Below are positions 42,601-52,700 of a stretch of 64,000 nucleotides of DNA, piece after piece (the first letter of the stretch is position 1; each line of letters opens with the position of its first letter). The position numbers and the translations under genes are program-made. Origin of the DNA: Gordonia effusa NBRC 100432 (GTDB taxonomy: Bacteria; Actinomycetota; Actinomycetes; Mycobacteriales; Mycobacteriaceae); the NCBI RefSeq assembly GCF_000241305.1, contig NZ_BAEH01000036.1, positions 1-64,000 on the forward strand. Direction: 5' to 3'. The notes beneath the pieces are model-generated. The model was not told the origin of the DNA. It made no database searches and saw only the letters and a list, made by a program, of their open reading frames with translations.

Positions 42601-44335
42601 TTTGGCCAATCGCGTCACGCACCAAATCTTCGATGCCGCGCTGAGCGGTTGCGGACTGCGGCACCAGGATCACGGCTGTATCGATGGCTCCGTTTTCGCC
42701 CGCCGCCGCGACGTCGATCATCCGGGCTGTCGCGCCGTACGCTTCGGCCTGCTCGATCACCGAGGCGGCAAGATCGGCCTGGTTGCCGGTGTAATCGACG
42801 ATGCCGATGGTGCGCGGCGCGACCGTCTTTCGACGAGACAGTCGGACCCATTCTTCGACGACATGTTGCGCCGATCGCACGGTCCGTGTCGGTACGGCGG
42901 GCGCCACCGGCGCTGGTGCGCTCTGCACAGGCACTACCCGGCGCGGTTGTGTCGCCTTGTCTCCCAACGGCATCCACAACGCCTGACGGTTCATCACCGT
43001 ATTCGGGAAGTCGAGCAGAGGGAGGCCGAGGTCGTCAATGTCCCCGGTGCGCAGCGACGTCAACGAATACTGCAGGTCGCCGACGATGACGCTCGCGAGG
43101 TTGCGAGTGAACACCGACAGGTCCGTCGCCGAACGATTGGAGGTGCCGATGACGGCCTCGGAGCCCGAGCCGACTGCGGTAACTGTCTCGCGTACCGGAA
43201 GCGCGAGAGTCGGGTGCTCGGCCAATTCGATGAAGGTATCAGCACCACGCTCTACGGCCGCGCCGATCGCTTTGTCGAACCGCACGGCATTGCGAAGATT
43301 CCAGAACCAGTACTCGTCGAAGGGAAGCTCAGCGGTGATCGAATCGCCGAGTGTGCCCCCGATACAGTCAATTTCGGTCGGTGTGAACTGATCAGCGGTG
43401 AGTTTAGTTCGCGCGGTATCGAAGATGACGTCTTTGAACTGGCTCACCAGATTTGTATGCGCGGGATACTGGACGCCGATGACTCGACCGAATCGGCCAC
43501 GCGCGGTGAATTGTTCGACGATCTCGGTCACAGTCTGTCGTTCACCCGAAATACCAACCATCCGAGGCGAATTCACCACCGAGATCTGCGCCCAGCCTGA
43601 GTAGCGGGCCAGCAGCGCTTCGGCTTCGTCTCGATCCGCGTCGATCACACCCATCGCATATTTGTCAGAGGCAATCGGCTCGACCACGCGAGCTCGCGTT
43701 CCCACCATCATCACCGCGTCCGGCAACGTCATCGTGCCGGAGACATAAGCGGCCGCAATCTCGCCCTGGCTATGTCCCACAACGACACTCGGCTCCACCC
43801 CAACCGACCGCCACGTTGCCGCCAGCCCGGCCATCTGCATAAACAGAGCTGGTTGTACTACTCGCGCCGGCTCATCGGAATCAACATCATCAGCGATGAC
43901 ATAGTCACGCGGCGATTCGCCGAACGCGTCAACAAACGCGTCGTGGCAAAGGTCAACTTCGGCACGAAACGCGGGCACCCCTTCGTAGAAAAGTTTGCCC
44001 ATTCCCCGACGTTGTCCCCCCTGCCCGGGGAATATCCAAGCGGTCCGCCGCGCGATAGCCGGCTTGTCGTTAGTGACGACGCACGGGTGCGCTTCACCCG
44101 CCGCGATCGCGGTGACAGCGGCGTCCAACGTCGCACGATCAGACACCATTGCCAACGCCCGGTACCTGCGCACGGTACGGGTGCGCAGCAGCATCGTGGC
44201 GATCTCGTCACACGAGACAGACGGTTGTGCACCAAGGTATTCCGCGATCGCCGCACCTTCGGCGCGTAGCAGATCCGGACTTTCGGCGGACAGCAGAACC
44301 GGGACAGAACCGTCGGGCAGTCGATAGGTTGGCAT
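39668..44335 (-). CDS. KS-less polyketide synthase: AT - KR - ACP - ACP - methyltransferase
   Basis: A protein of about 1555 residues. AT at ~98-390: WIFPGQGGQ, VVVGHSQGEIAAAY (Ser ~189), and YPAH at ~290, where malonyl ATs have HAFH and methylmalonyl ATs YASH. KR: VLVIGGTGDVGLAY near 695 and VYAAANRMLDAL with the catalytic Tyr. Two ACPs each carry LGLDSLQALELRRQ (Ser near 1003 and 1107). C-terminal SAM methyltransferase: IMELGAGVGGTTNDVA near 1380. There is no ketosynthase in the protein or elsewhere in the window, recalling the split MbtC (KS) / MbtD (AT-KR-ACP) of mycobactin synthesis. ATG 44335 has GGAG upstream. Last gene of the leftward assembly-line operon. Confidence 0.88.
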   Translation of the reverse strand: MPTYRLPDGSVPVLLSAESPDLLRAEGAAIAEYLGAQPSVSCDEIATMLLRTRTVRRYRALAMVSDRATLDAAVTAIAAGEAHPCVVTNDKPAIARRTAWIFPGQGGQRRGMGKLFYEGVPAFRAEVDLCHDAFVDAFGESPRDYVIADDVDSDEPARVVQPALFMQMAGLAATWRSVGVEPSVVVGHSQGEIAAAYVSGTMTLPDAVMMVGTRARVVEPIASDKYAMGVIDADRDEAEALLARYSGWAQISVVNSPRMVGISGERQTVTEIVEQFTARGRFGRVIGVQYPAHTNLVSQFKDVIFDTARTKLTADQFTPTEIDCIGGTLGDSITAELPFDEYWFWNLRNAVRFDKAIGAAVERGADTFIELAEHPTLALPVRETVTAVGSGSEAVIGTSNRSATDLSVFTRNLASVIVGDLQYSLTSLRTGDIDDLGLPLLDFPNTVMNRQALWMPLGDKATQPRRVVPVQSAPAPVAPAVPTRTVRSAQHVVEEWVRLSRRKTVAPRTIGIVDYTGNQADLAASVIEQAEAYGATARMIDVAAAGENGAIDTAVILVPQSATAQRGIEDLVRDAIGQTAEFFASRDWWSKPEAVGDYWLITTGGENVLDADAAPDLAQAAIAAGFRCAGAEYPDISFRHIDLPSNVDPAAIAKLVTALHTATEPELALRGKDLYAKRLVAAEVSQRRADVPSYDHVLVIGGTGDVGLAYCEYHARRGTRRITLVNRSGETAPITEALAAIREASTCDVSVIASDITDAESVVDLGRELASHPVDLVVHAAADLMGIRSIELTEVTAGHVEGLMGAKVSGLVSALNSVTLSDRAEVILCSSFAATIGGRGTLVYAAANRMLDALAIRLRADGVACVSVQWGLWAAHDGAGASDRRGLEAIGYLPMSADDAIDVAQSVPTGSNAVVVGFDWERARAVLSGFGYGPLLSKLSSNAVAPKPAVEPIAAPASAPAVAPAPPSIGANTADRVLAMVGQVIGVVDVASIDTARPLVALGLDSLQALELRRQVSVEFGFELPVAELVSGASLDDVIRLIGDRPSVTATATMPTPTPAPTPSAVVAPVSSGGVDVADRVLAMVGQVIGVVDVASIDTARPLVALGLDSLQALELRRQVSVEFGFELPVAELVSGASLDDVIGMIGDRPSVGSIGDAKAAVPQANTPTASVVVSAAPVDSPAGELIDRVGAVAEGVIDGPLDSDRMRSARTDINLFGLSAMMRSLYPAFADGLAHTEEEIAAAIEFAPRHQWLLRQWLVELGRNGIVDYDERTRQYRYVAPVPTPSRADLGEVCRELGYRPEMAAFLGGSNEHLTELVQDRKQLQEILFADGGTAAADAAYRDNLISSYLNRGARAAVADLVGTLQQQRRPVRIMELGAGVGGTTNDVAAGLVGLPVDYFFTDLSDFFLASARKHFADYPWMRFGIVDMNVDLGTERYDIIIGSNVLHNALHIGDLLTKLRDRLNPGGALVVIESVHAHAQMLTSVHLLMSPRAGQPQAGVTDVRAGTDRIFLTEDEWVDGFRAAGLTPAVVLPRQEHPLEMLDQRVFVAIRDE
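40891..41105 (-). repeat. 215-bp direct repeat copy 1 (encodes second ACP)
   Basis: Matches 41203-41417 at offset 312 with 6 differences in 215 positions (about 97%). It encodes the second ACP of the KS-less PKS. The near-identity extends to synonymous positions, indicating recent duplication or ongoing gene conversion. Confidence 0.95.
41203..41417 (-). repeat. 215-bp direct repeat copy 2 (encodes first ACP)
   Basis: Partner of the copy at 40891-41105, in the same orientation. In translation order this one comes first. The two are separated by a 97-base Pro/Ala/Thr linker-coding segment that is not duplicated. Confidence 0.95.
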
Positions 44336-44380
44336 GGTCGATCTCCTCAAGCAGAACAGATGGTCTTCTCGGCGCCCGGC

Positions 44381-45136
44381 TTATGTAGGGGCTTGTTCGC
44401 GCGCGTCTTCGGCGAGTAGTTCAACGATGTCCTCGAGGTGCTCGTTGAGATAGAAATGCCCGCCGTCGAAGACGGTCACCTCGACGTCGTCGCTGTGCTG
44501 GCGCCAGCCGTTCAGATCGGCAAGGGCGACGATCGGATCGCTGTCGCCGCCTAGCGCATGAATACGCGTCGCGATCTTCACGTCCAGTGGGCACCGGTAG
44601 GCATCAGCAGCGGCGTGGTCCGCCTTGAGTACCGGCAAGGCCATCCGCATCAACTCACGGCTGGCGAGCACGTCATTGCCGGTGCCTTGCAAGGCGGCCA
44701 TGTGGTCGAGCAATTCCTCATCATCGGTCGGCGACGGTGGTCGAAACTCGTGACGGCACGGCGCGACCGCCGCCGACAGCGTTACCTGCCGGACCGGAAT
44801 ACCGGCGGCTTCGGCGAGCCGAACGAACTCGAAGGACGTCACCGCACCCATGCTGTGGCCGAAAGTCATGATCGGCACGCCGCGGTTATACGACGACGCG
44901 CGAAACTCCGCGAACGCCCCCGCGGCGATGTCGGCCAAATCTTCGAGCGGGGGCTCGGCCAGCCGGTCCTGCCGACCCGGATACTGGAAGATGATGACGT
45001 CGAAATGCGCGCTGAGCGCCTTCGACAGCGATCGATAAGCCGACGCCCCAGCTCCCGCATGCGGGAAAATAAGTAACGGAATACGTGCATCGACGTCCGG
45101 CTTGTGGAACTTCCGGATCCATCCTGGTTTATCCAT
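44381..45136 (-). CDS. Type II thioesterase
   Basis: A 251-residue stand-alone thioesterase of the NRPS/PKS editing type. LLIFPHAGAGASAYRSL is the oxyanion-hole region. MTFGHSMGAVTSFEF holds the nucleophilic Ser (G-H-S-M-G), GGDSDPIV the Asp and FDGGHFYLNEH the catalytic His. Such enzymes hydrolyse stalled or wrongly primed acyl groups from carrier proteins; it might also release the product because no type I thioesterase is visible in this operon. It lies between the last NRPS (27-base gap) and the PKS (45-base gap), all on the minus strand. Confidence 0.93.
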   Translation of the reverse strand: MDKPGWIRKFHKPDVDARIPLLIFPHAGAGASAYRSLSKALSAHFDVIIFQYPGRQDRLAEPPLEDLADIAAGAFAEFRASSYNRGVPIMTFGHSMGAVTSFEFVRLAEAAGIPVRQVTLSAAVAPCRHEFRPPSPTDDEELLDHMAALQGTGNDVLASRELMRMALPVLKADHAAADAYRCPLDVKIATRIHALGGDSDPIVALADLNGWRQHSDDVEVTVFDGGHFYLNEHLEDIVELLAEDAREQAPT

Positions 45137-45163
45137 GTCGAATAACTCCGCTTCGCGATATGA

Positions 45164-48100
45164 CTATGGCTGACATACTTTTTCCCTTTCGATCGCTGCG
45201 CGTGTGGTCGCGAGCAGACTCACACTGCGCTGCCAGAGGTCGACTAGTTCATCGATCTGAGCCAGCGTGAATACCGCGTCGCTCCAGCGCACCGTTGTGG
45301 CCAGCTCCGGCTGCCCGTCATCTGCCGCTTGCACAGCCGCGATGAGGCTCAGCGGGAATCGCAGCGTCATATCCGGCTCCGGCGCAAGGGGAATCACGCG
45401 GTTGAGTTCCACATCAGTCACCATCGTCCAAGGACGTTCGGGACCGCCACTGTGATCGAACCTTCCGAGGTAATTGAACTCCACCTGCGGCTCGGCCGCC
45501 GCGACAATCTGCTGATCACGCGAAATATCGCGCAGCAGACCGTAATCGAGGCCCTGCTCGGGGACCGACGCCAGGTGGCTGACTACCGAATCAACGAGTT
45601 CTGCTATCCGCTTCGGGGACCGCTCGGCTTCCTCGAGGTCGACGGCGAACTCGCCGGCACCCAGCCGCGCTGGATACACGTTGGTGAACCATCCCGCCGT
45701 ACCTGTCGTGTCGGTTCCCAGCGCATTATCGGCACGACCATGACCCACCAGCGCGATGAGCGAACCTTGCCGGTGGTCAGTGTCATGCGCTATTCGCCAT
45801 GACGCCAAAGCCATTGTGAGAGCTGCCAATAGCAGCTCGCGCACACCGTCGGCACGAGTTACTCCGGCCAGCAACGCCGCGCTGTCACTAGGATTAATCG
45901 TGACCTCGGCGAGTCGCAGACTCGACCAGGTGACGCCACCCCGAACCACCGCACCCAGCGCCGGGTCCGGTGTTGCAACCTGAGAGAGCCAATACTCCTT
46001 CTGTGCAACGACTTCCGGTGTGTCCGCGCGCTCGGTCATCAGCTCACACCAACGACGATAGGACGTGATCTCGGTCGGCGGCTCCGGCTGCTCGCCAGCG
46101 ACGATCTGCTCCCACGCCTGCGACAGATCGATCATCAAGACGCCCCACGAAACGACATCGATGGCGAGGTGATGGATCGTGAGGACAAGGAGATCCATGC
46201 TTGGTCCGCCACGTAATAAGTTGGCGCGCACCAACTCTCCGGCCCAGGGATTCATCTGTTCATTTGCGCGGTCAATCACCTTCGCGATTCGGTCCGCATT
46301 CGACGGCCCCGCCGGCTCGAACTCCTCTTCGGCGAGCACCGACGCCGCGAACACCGTTCCGGGTTCGCGCGTGCGCTGCCGAGTTTCGCCGTTCTCGTTA
46401 GTAACCAGGATCGACCGCAGCGTGTCATGACCGTCCAGCACCGCCTGCAGCATGGATTCGACATCCGCACGGGTCGCCCCATCGGCAACCCTCAACAACA
46501 CCGTCTGAGTAAATCGACGATAGTTGTCCTGCTCGAACATCCAGGATGCGTACGGCAGCGGCATAACATCGCCGTACCCGTCGTGATCCTCGTCGGCCAG
46601 TTCACCGAGTCCGAGATCGACCGCGGCGGCGAGGTCGCGGATCGTCGGGTATGAGGCGATCAGGCGCACCGTCACAGCCAAGCCACGCTTCCGAGCTCTC
46701 GTCGCCAGCGAAATCGCGACAATACTATCGAGGCCCAGCTCGAAGAAGTCATCCTCGACGCCCGGTGCTTCTCCGTCGAATACCTCCGATATCAAGTCCA
46801 CCAAAGCTCGCTCGGTATCGGTCGCGGCTACCGCACCGGCGTTTGAGCCGACTGTGGACATCGCTTCCGAAGCGAGCCGATTCAGTTCGCGCACATCGGT
46901 TTTGCCGTTCGAGTTCACCGGCAATTCAGCGAGCACCAGCAGTCGGGCCGGGATCATATATCCCGGTAGCCGCTGCCCGAGCTGAGCACGCAAAAGTGTA
47001 GGACTGAGTTCTGCGCCAACTGTAAACCCGACCAGTCCCGCTCCCCCGCCTCGACGGACCACGGCTACCGCGGCGGCGGTGACGTCCGGCAATTCACGCA
47101 GCGCCGTCTCGACTTCACCGATCTCGATCCGATAGCCGCGGATCTTCACTTGGTCGTCGGATCGGCCGAGATAGGCGATACCGCCGCCCCGCAAGCGGCG
47201 GACCAGGTCTCCGGTGCGATACATCCGCCGGCTCAACGCCCCTGTCCCGTCGGAGGTTTCGCCGACAAATGGGTCGGCCACAAAACGGTCCGCCGTTGTC
47301 CCCGGCCGGCCGACATACCCTCGCGCGACCTGCGGGCCGGCCAAATAGAGTTCACCCACTACGCCAGCGGGCACCTGCCGAAGCCGAGAATCGAGGATAT
47401 AACCCGACATACCGGCAGTGGGCGCACCGATATTCGCCAGCGAAATATCTGAAAACTCCTGCGACACAGTAAGATTAGCGACAAGCGCTTCCACAGTCGC
47501 CTCGGTCGGTCCGTAACAGTTATGTACTGAAACGCCCGGCAATGCTCTCAGTCGAGCCCACAGCGCGGCATCGATCGCCTCGCCGCCGAGCGCCAGGATC
47601 GTCAAACCGCGGTCCACCACACCCGCGAACTCCAACTGCCGGAACATCGACGGGGTGGTGTCGATCATGTCCACACCGAACTTGGCGATACCGTCGACCA
47701 GGCGATGCGTGTCACGCATCGTCTCCTCGGAAAACAGTTGCAGCGCATGGCCGTCGAGTAATCCGATCATCGGCTGCCAGGAGGCGTCGAAGCTCAGCGA
47801 CCACGCATGCGCGATCCGCAGGGGGCGGCCCAGCCGCGCTCGTCCCGGTCGGTACACCCGTTCGCGATGATCGGCGAAATAGCTGACGACCGCACCGTTG
47901 GTATTGACGACGCCCTTCGGCTCACCGGTCGAGCCGGACGTGAAGATGATGTACGCCGCCTGCGCCGGATCGCGCCGTGCCCGCGGCGACTCAACCGGTC
48001 GCGCTGCGATCCGGTCAACAGTCTTTGGGTCATCAAGGTCGATAACAAGCTCGCCCCGCGGTAACCCCGCGACGCCCTCGCCGCTAACGATGCTCGCTAC

Positions 48101-49786
48101 CGGTGCGGCCTGAGCGAAGATCGACTCGATACGGCTGGCGGGCAGCGAAATATCAACGGGCACATACGCCGCACCGGCGGCGAGCACCGCGAAGATGGCG
48201 ACGAGCGAGTCGATGCCGCGCGGCAGACAGATCGCGACGACATCTTCCTCACCGACGGTGTTAAGTTCGCCCGCCAGGCGCACGACGCGCGCGTAAAACT
48301 CCTCGTAGGTCAGCTCCGTGTTGTCGTCGGCGATCGCCAGCGCGTGCGGTGTCGCATGGACCTGACGCTCAAACGCACTGAAGATGGTCGTCTCCGGCTC
48401 GGTAGCCGTCAGCGCAGGAGTAGTCGCGGCACAAGCTAATTGGGCTCTTGTCTCCACCGACACGACATCGATGTCCCCGACCTCCGACGCCGCGCTATCC
48501 GGCAGAACGCGCAAGACGTGGAGAAGGCTCGCCGCCAGGTCGTCGGGAGTGAATGGCAGTGCCGACGCGACAGCCTCGACCGCGATCAGTAACTCGTCGC
48601 CGAGCAGATGAGATACCACCGTCAGCGGATAGTGAGTGAGGTTTTCCCCCATCACCGGAGTAAAGGTGACACCGTCACCGAAGTCTGTTGCTCCCATTGC
48701 CGCTTCCATCGGCGCGTTCTGGAACACAAACATCGCGTCGAACAGAGCACCCTGACCGGCTGCGCGTTGTACCGCCGACAAACTCAGATAGCCGATATCG
48801 CGCATCGCGGTCGATTCACGTTGCAACCGTTGACATTCCGTGACGACCGTGGCCTGTCCGTCAATCGTGAACGCGACCGGAATGGTATTGAGGAATAACC
48901 CGATCATCCGGTCGGCATCGGGCAAGCGCTCCGGCCGACCGGTGACAATCGTTCCGTAGACGACGTCAGAACGATCGACGAGCCGCGAAAGTACCAGCGT
49001 CCAAGCGAACTGAGCAGCCGTGTTGAGTGTGATCGACTGAGCACGGGCCCAATCTCGCAGGCGCGCGGTGTCATTGGTAGACAGTCGGTAGTGAGTGGAC
49101 ACCGGACGAGCTCCGGCAGTCGCTCCGATGCTCGACCCCGAAGCTGCTTCTGCGACCATCAGCGGGGCCGAGATACCCGACAGATAATCCGACCACTGCT
49201 GCCCCACCGCCGCAACGTCGCGGTCGGCTAACCAAGCGATGTAGTCGCGGTAGGGCCGCACCGGCGGGAGCGCCGTCGCGACGCCGCCTGCGAGGTACAG
49301 CGCCTGGAGTTCTGCGAAGAATACGCCCAGCGACCAGCCGTCCATCAGGATGTGGTGCACCGTGACGATCAACCGCCGACGATTCTCACCAACTGTGAGA
49401 AGTGTTGCCCGCAGCGCCGGCCCCCTACGCAGATCGAAGCCCTTGGCCACTTCGGCGGCGGTAGCGTCGTCAACTCCACGCGCGTCGACCGCTCGTTCGG
49501 CCCACGGCAGGGTGATGTCACTCGGCACGATCTGAACCGGCTTGGGAACATCGGTATCCCAGAACACCGCGCGGAGGTTGGGGTGTCGAACAAGTAGTGC
49601 TGTCAGGCTGCGCCGCAACACCTCTGGGTCTACTGGACCATCAATGTCCACCACCAGCGGGATGGTGTAGACATCCCCCTGGGGTACTTCACCGCCGGCA
49701 CGTTCGGTTGCCAACTGCGCCAGCGAAAATAGCCCTTCCTGCAACGGACTAAGCGCCAGCACATCTTCGATCTGACTCACTGCCAC
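45164..49786 (-). CDS. NRPS, C - A - PCP - E
   Basis: A 1540-residue synthetase. The first condensation domain has an intact [10 protein letters not shown] (~145). The A domain has [11 protein letters not shown] (~617), [18 protein letters not shown] and VNSNGKTD with the catalytic Lys. By hand alignment to GrsA the specificity code reads D-A-Q-D-A-G-C-V-E (not matched to a substrate). [17 protein letters not shown] (Ser ~1020). The final domain has [10 protein letters not shown] (~1207) and VEFNYLGRF, marking it as an epimerisation domain, so a D-residue is expected. It ends without a thioesterase. GTG start 49786 overlaps the upstream NRPS stop by 10 bases. Confidence 0.93.
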   Translation of the reverse strand: MAVSQIEDVLALSPLQEGLFSLAQLATERAGGEVPQGDVYTIPLVVDIDGPVDPEVLRRSLTALLVRHPNLRAVFWDTDVPKPVQIVPSDITLPWAERAVDARGVDDATAAEVAKGFDLRRGPALRATLLTVGENRRRLIVTVHHILMDGWSLGVFFAELQALYLAGGVATALPPVRPYRDYIAWLADRDVAAVGQQWSDYLSGISAPLMVAEAASGSSIGATAGARPVSTHYRLSTNDTARLRDWARAQSITLNTAAQFAWTLVLSRLVDRSDVVYGTIVTGRPERLPDADRMIGLFLNTIPVAFTIDGQATVVTECQRLQRESTAMRDIGYLSLSAVQRAAGQGALFDAMFVFQNAPMEAAMGATDFGDGVTFTPVMGENLTHYPLTVVSHLLGDELLIAVEAVASALPFTPDDLAASLLHVLRVLPDSAASEVGDIDVVSVETRAQLACAATTPALTATEPETTIFSAFERQVHATPHALAIADDNTELTYEEFYARVVRLAGELNTVGEEDVVAICLPRGIDSLVAIFAVLAAGAAYVPVDISLPASRIESIFAQAAPVASIVSGEGVAGLPRGELVIDLDDPKTVDRIAARPVESPRARRDPAQAAYIIFTSGSTGEPKGVVNTNGAVVSYFADHRERVYRPGRARLGRPLRIAHAWSLSFDASWQPMIGLLDGHALQLFSEETMRDTHRLVDGIAKFGVDMIDTTPSMFRQLEFAGVVDRGLTILALGGEAIDAALWARLRALPGVSVHNCYGPTEATVEALVANLTVSQEFSDISLANIGAPTAGMSGYILDSRLRQVPAGVVGELYLAGPQVARGYVGRPGTTADRFVADPFVGETSDGTGALSRRMYRTGDLVRRLRGGGIAYLGRSDDQVKIRGYRIEIGEVETALRELPDVTAAAVAVVRRGGGAGLVGFTVGAELSPTLLRAQLGQRLPGYMIPARLLVLAELPVNSNGKTDVRELNRLASEAMSTVGSNAGAVAATDTERALVDLISEVFDGEAPGVEDDFFELGLDSIVAISLATRARKRGLAVTVRLIASYPTIRDLAAAVDLGLGELADEDHDGYGDVMPLPYASWMFEQDNYRRFTQTVLLRVADGATRADVESMLQAVLDGHDTLRSILVTNENGETRQRTREPGTVFAASVLAEEEFEPAGPSNADRIAKVIDRANEQMNPWAGELVRANLLRGGPSMDLLVLTIHHLAIDVVSWGVLMIDLSQAWEQIVAGEQPEPPTEITSYRRWCELMTERADTPEVVAQKEYWLSQVATPDPALGAVVRGGVTWSSLRLAEVTINPSDSAALLAGVTRADGVRELLLAALTMALASWRIAHDTDHRQGSLIALVGHGRADNALGTDTTGTAGWFTNVYPARLGAGEFAVDLEEAERSPKRIAELVDSVVSHLASVPEQGLDYGLLRDISRDQQIVAAAEPQVEFNYLGRFDHSGGPERPWTMVTDVELNRVIPLAPEPDMTLRFPLSLIAAVQAADDGQPELATTVRWSDAVFTLAQIDELVDLWQRSVSLLATTRAAIEREKVCQP

Positions 49787-52700
49787 ATCCTCCGCATTAC
49801 TAGGGTCCCTTCCGCGTCATCGTCGAGAACCGCACTGTCGGTGACGATCTGGTCCGGATGTGCCGCGATCTGCCGCAGTGTGTTCAGGAACGCGGCCTCG
49901 ACGATGTCGGCCTCGTCTGGCTCGAAAGCGTCCGCCGCGGCGAGGATGATCGCCTCGACACTGTCACTGGGCAGCAAGGAGTTCGCCGGGAAGATCATCA
50001 GCAGCAGCGAATTATCCGTCGCGCCACCGCCTTCGAAAGTCTCCAGCCGCAATCCCGCGTCGGCGAGTAGTGCGGCGATCTCGTCGCGCCCGGGAGGATA
50101 GGACTCATAGACGAACATCGTGTCGAATAGTTTCCGGATGGTGCCGTTGGCACTTGCCGTTCGCATCGCCGATGTGAGCGGGTACTGCGGGTACTCCATG
50201 AGTTCGGTTCGGCGAGTATGACTTTCGCCGAGGAGCGATCGCCAGCTCGCGTGATCGTCAATAGTGATGACCGCTGGCACTATATTGGTGAAACAGCCGA
50301 TCGCGGTATCCACGCCGTCAAGATCGGCTGGCCGCCCCGATACCGCTTCGCCGAACACGGTCGAAGGTTCGCCGGTGATCAACCGGAGGGTGTTCGCCCA
50401 AGCAACCTGGCAGATGGTGCTAAATGTCGCTCCTGCCGCTCCCGCGATATCGGTAAGAATAGCGACGAGTTCGTCGTCGAGGGTGAACGTGCGGGCCAAG
50501 GGCGCCGATCCGTCGCCCGTACCTCGGTCGGGTGCGACCAGGCAGGCACCCACACCGTTCATCGTTTCCGCCCAAGCCTTTTCGGTCTCTTCGGCACGCT
50601 CTTGCGTGAGTGCGAGGAATTTGCCGTACGTGGCCGGGTCGGCGATCGGGGGTGCGCCAGCCGATGCGTACTCGGCGAAGACCTCTCGCATGAGTAGCTG
50701 ACCGGACCACCCGTCGAGCAGGATGTGGTGCATGGTCAACACCACCAGATGATGGCTCGGTTCCGGCAGCTTCAACACACTAACGCGCGTCAACGGCCCA
50801 CTAGCCAGATCGAATCGTTCAGCGTTGTCGTCTGCGTTGAACTGTTCGAGTCGCGCGTCCACGTCCGCTGTATCGGAAATATCGATAAGCCTCAGCGGAA
50901 CGTCGACGTGATCGGAGACAAGCGCGTGCGGCACACCGGTTTTCGACACCGCGACGCGGACTCGCAGATTTGGGTACCGGTTCACGACGGTGGCGAACGC
51001 GGCTCCCAGCCGCTCGATATCGAGTTGGCCGGAAATCTTGATCAGCGTCTGAGTGTTGTATACATCGCCGGCCCCAGCGGACAGCGCGGTGTAGAACAGG
51101 CCGGCCTGCATCGGCGCGAGCGGATAGACGTCGGTGAATTCGCCAGTTGCCTGTCGCCAGCGACTCAGGTCATCCAGGTCCACTCCTGCGGCGAGGACAT
51201 CCGACGGAGTCAGCCTGCGACGGTCATCGGCGCGCACCGCTTTTACCAAGTCCGCCAACGCATCTCGCCAATACTCGACGAGTGTTCTGACTTCAGCCTC
51301 GGCAATCGCACCGACCGGGAATCGAAACGATGCCCGCAATTGGGCGGCGGCGCCGTCAACGATAGTGACCGTGTTGACGTCGAGTAGCGCGGGCGCCGGT
51401 GCCGTCGGATTGGCATGGCCGCCCAGATAACCGAATTCGGGGGCGGCATCCCACGGATCGGGTTCTCCCGCACCGGCTTTGGCGAAGCGGCCCATGTAGT
51501 TGAAACTAATTTGCGGGGCGGTATGCGATTCGAGCGTTCGTCGGGTCTCCGGGTTGAGCCAACGCAGCAGGCCCCAGGCGATACCGGAATCGCGGACCGC
51601 AATCGACTGCTCCTTGACCAATGCGAGCGAAGACTCGACATCGACCACCCCCGCGCCGTCGGCACCGAGCGCAGCAGGGTACGCCGTCGTGAACCAGCCG
51701 ACCGTATTGGCCAATTGCGCACCCGCGAAGAGGGATTCGGCTCTGCCGTGCCGCTCCATGGTCACGGCAACCCGTCCGGTCGCCTGTCCCTTGCCAGCAC
51801 GGAAGCGGTTGACCGCGACGGTCAACGCGGCCAGTTGCACATCGAGGAAACCCGCTCCGAAAGCAGTGGCAACCGCGGTCATCAGATACTCGGTGTCACC
51901 GGCCGCGATCTCGGCGGTCACCTCTGCGACCGTGTCCACCGTATCCGTCAGCGGATCGAAGGCCCGGGTACCTAGAACGGGGTCGGGAGTAGCGGCGATT
52001 CGGTCCCAGTCGGCCAGTGACTGGGTAATCGCCGGATCGCTCGCCAGACGAGCAACGTTGGTACTCCAGGAACGCATCGAGGTTTCGTCGATCTGCTGGG
52101 CGAGCGGAGACTCCCACGCCTCGCGCAAGTTTTCGGTGATGATGCGCCAGGAGACACCGTCGACGACGAGGTGGTGAATCACCAAAAGCAGACGCCCTAC
52201 ACGTGCGTCATCGGTGTGCACCCAGATCGCGGCGACGGTGCGTCCCACGTCGGGGTCCAGGCGCGCGGCCTGCACCTTGAGTTGGTCGTTAAGCACCTCG
52301 CCCGCGGTGGCGTTCCACTCGTCCGACTCCACCGTGACATCGATGAATTCTATTGTGTCCGAGGATGTATCAGCCGGAATATGGAAGGCGAGTCGCCCGG
52401 CGCTGTCCTCGACCAGCGACGCGCGCAACATCGGGTGACGGGCGATGACGGACTCAACGGCAGCCCGCACACGCGGTCCGTCAGCATCGGGCGGAGTGAC
52501 GACAGCCGTAGCCAACGCGAAACCGGTGCGGTCCACATTCTGCTCAGTCCACATCGTGGCGATGGGGTTGAGTGGCACCCATCCGCTCGGTCCATCCACA
52601 TCCACCAGCGCGGGAGCTTGGTCGACCGTGACGATTCCGGTGGCAGCGGCGATTCCGGCTACCGACCGTGCCGCGAAAAGCGCACTGGTGGTGATCTGCC

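Noticed and set aside
42416-43600. Antisense open frame of 394 codons over the PKS gene
   Set aside because: No domain pattern and Arg-rich; the PKS coding strand has continuous AT and KR motifs here.
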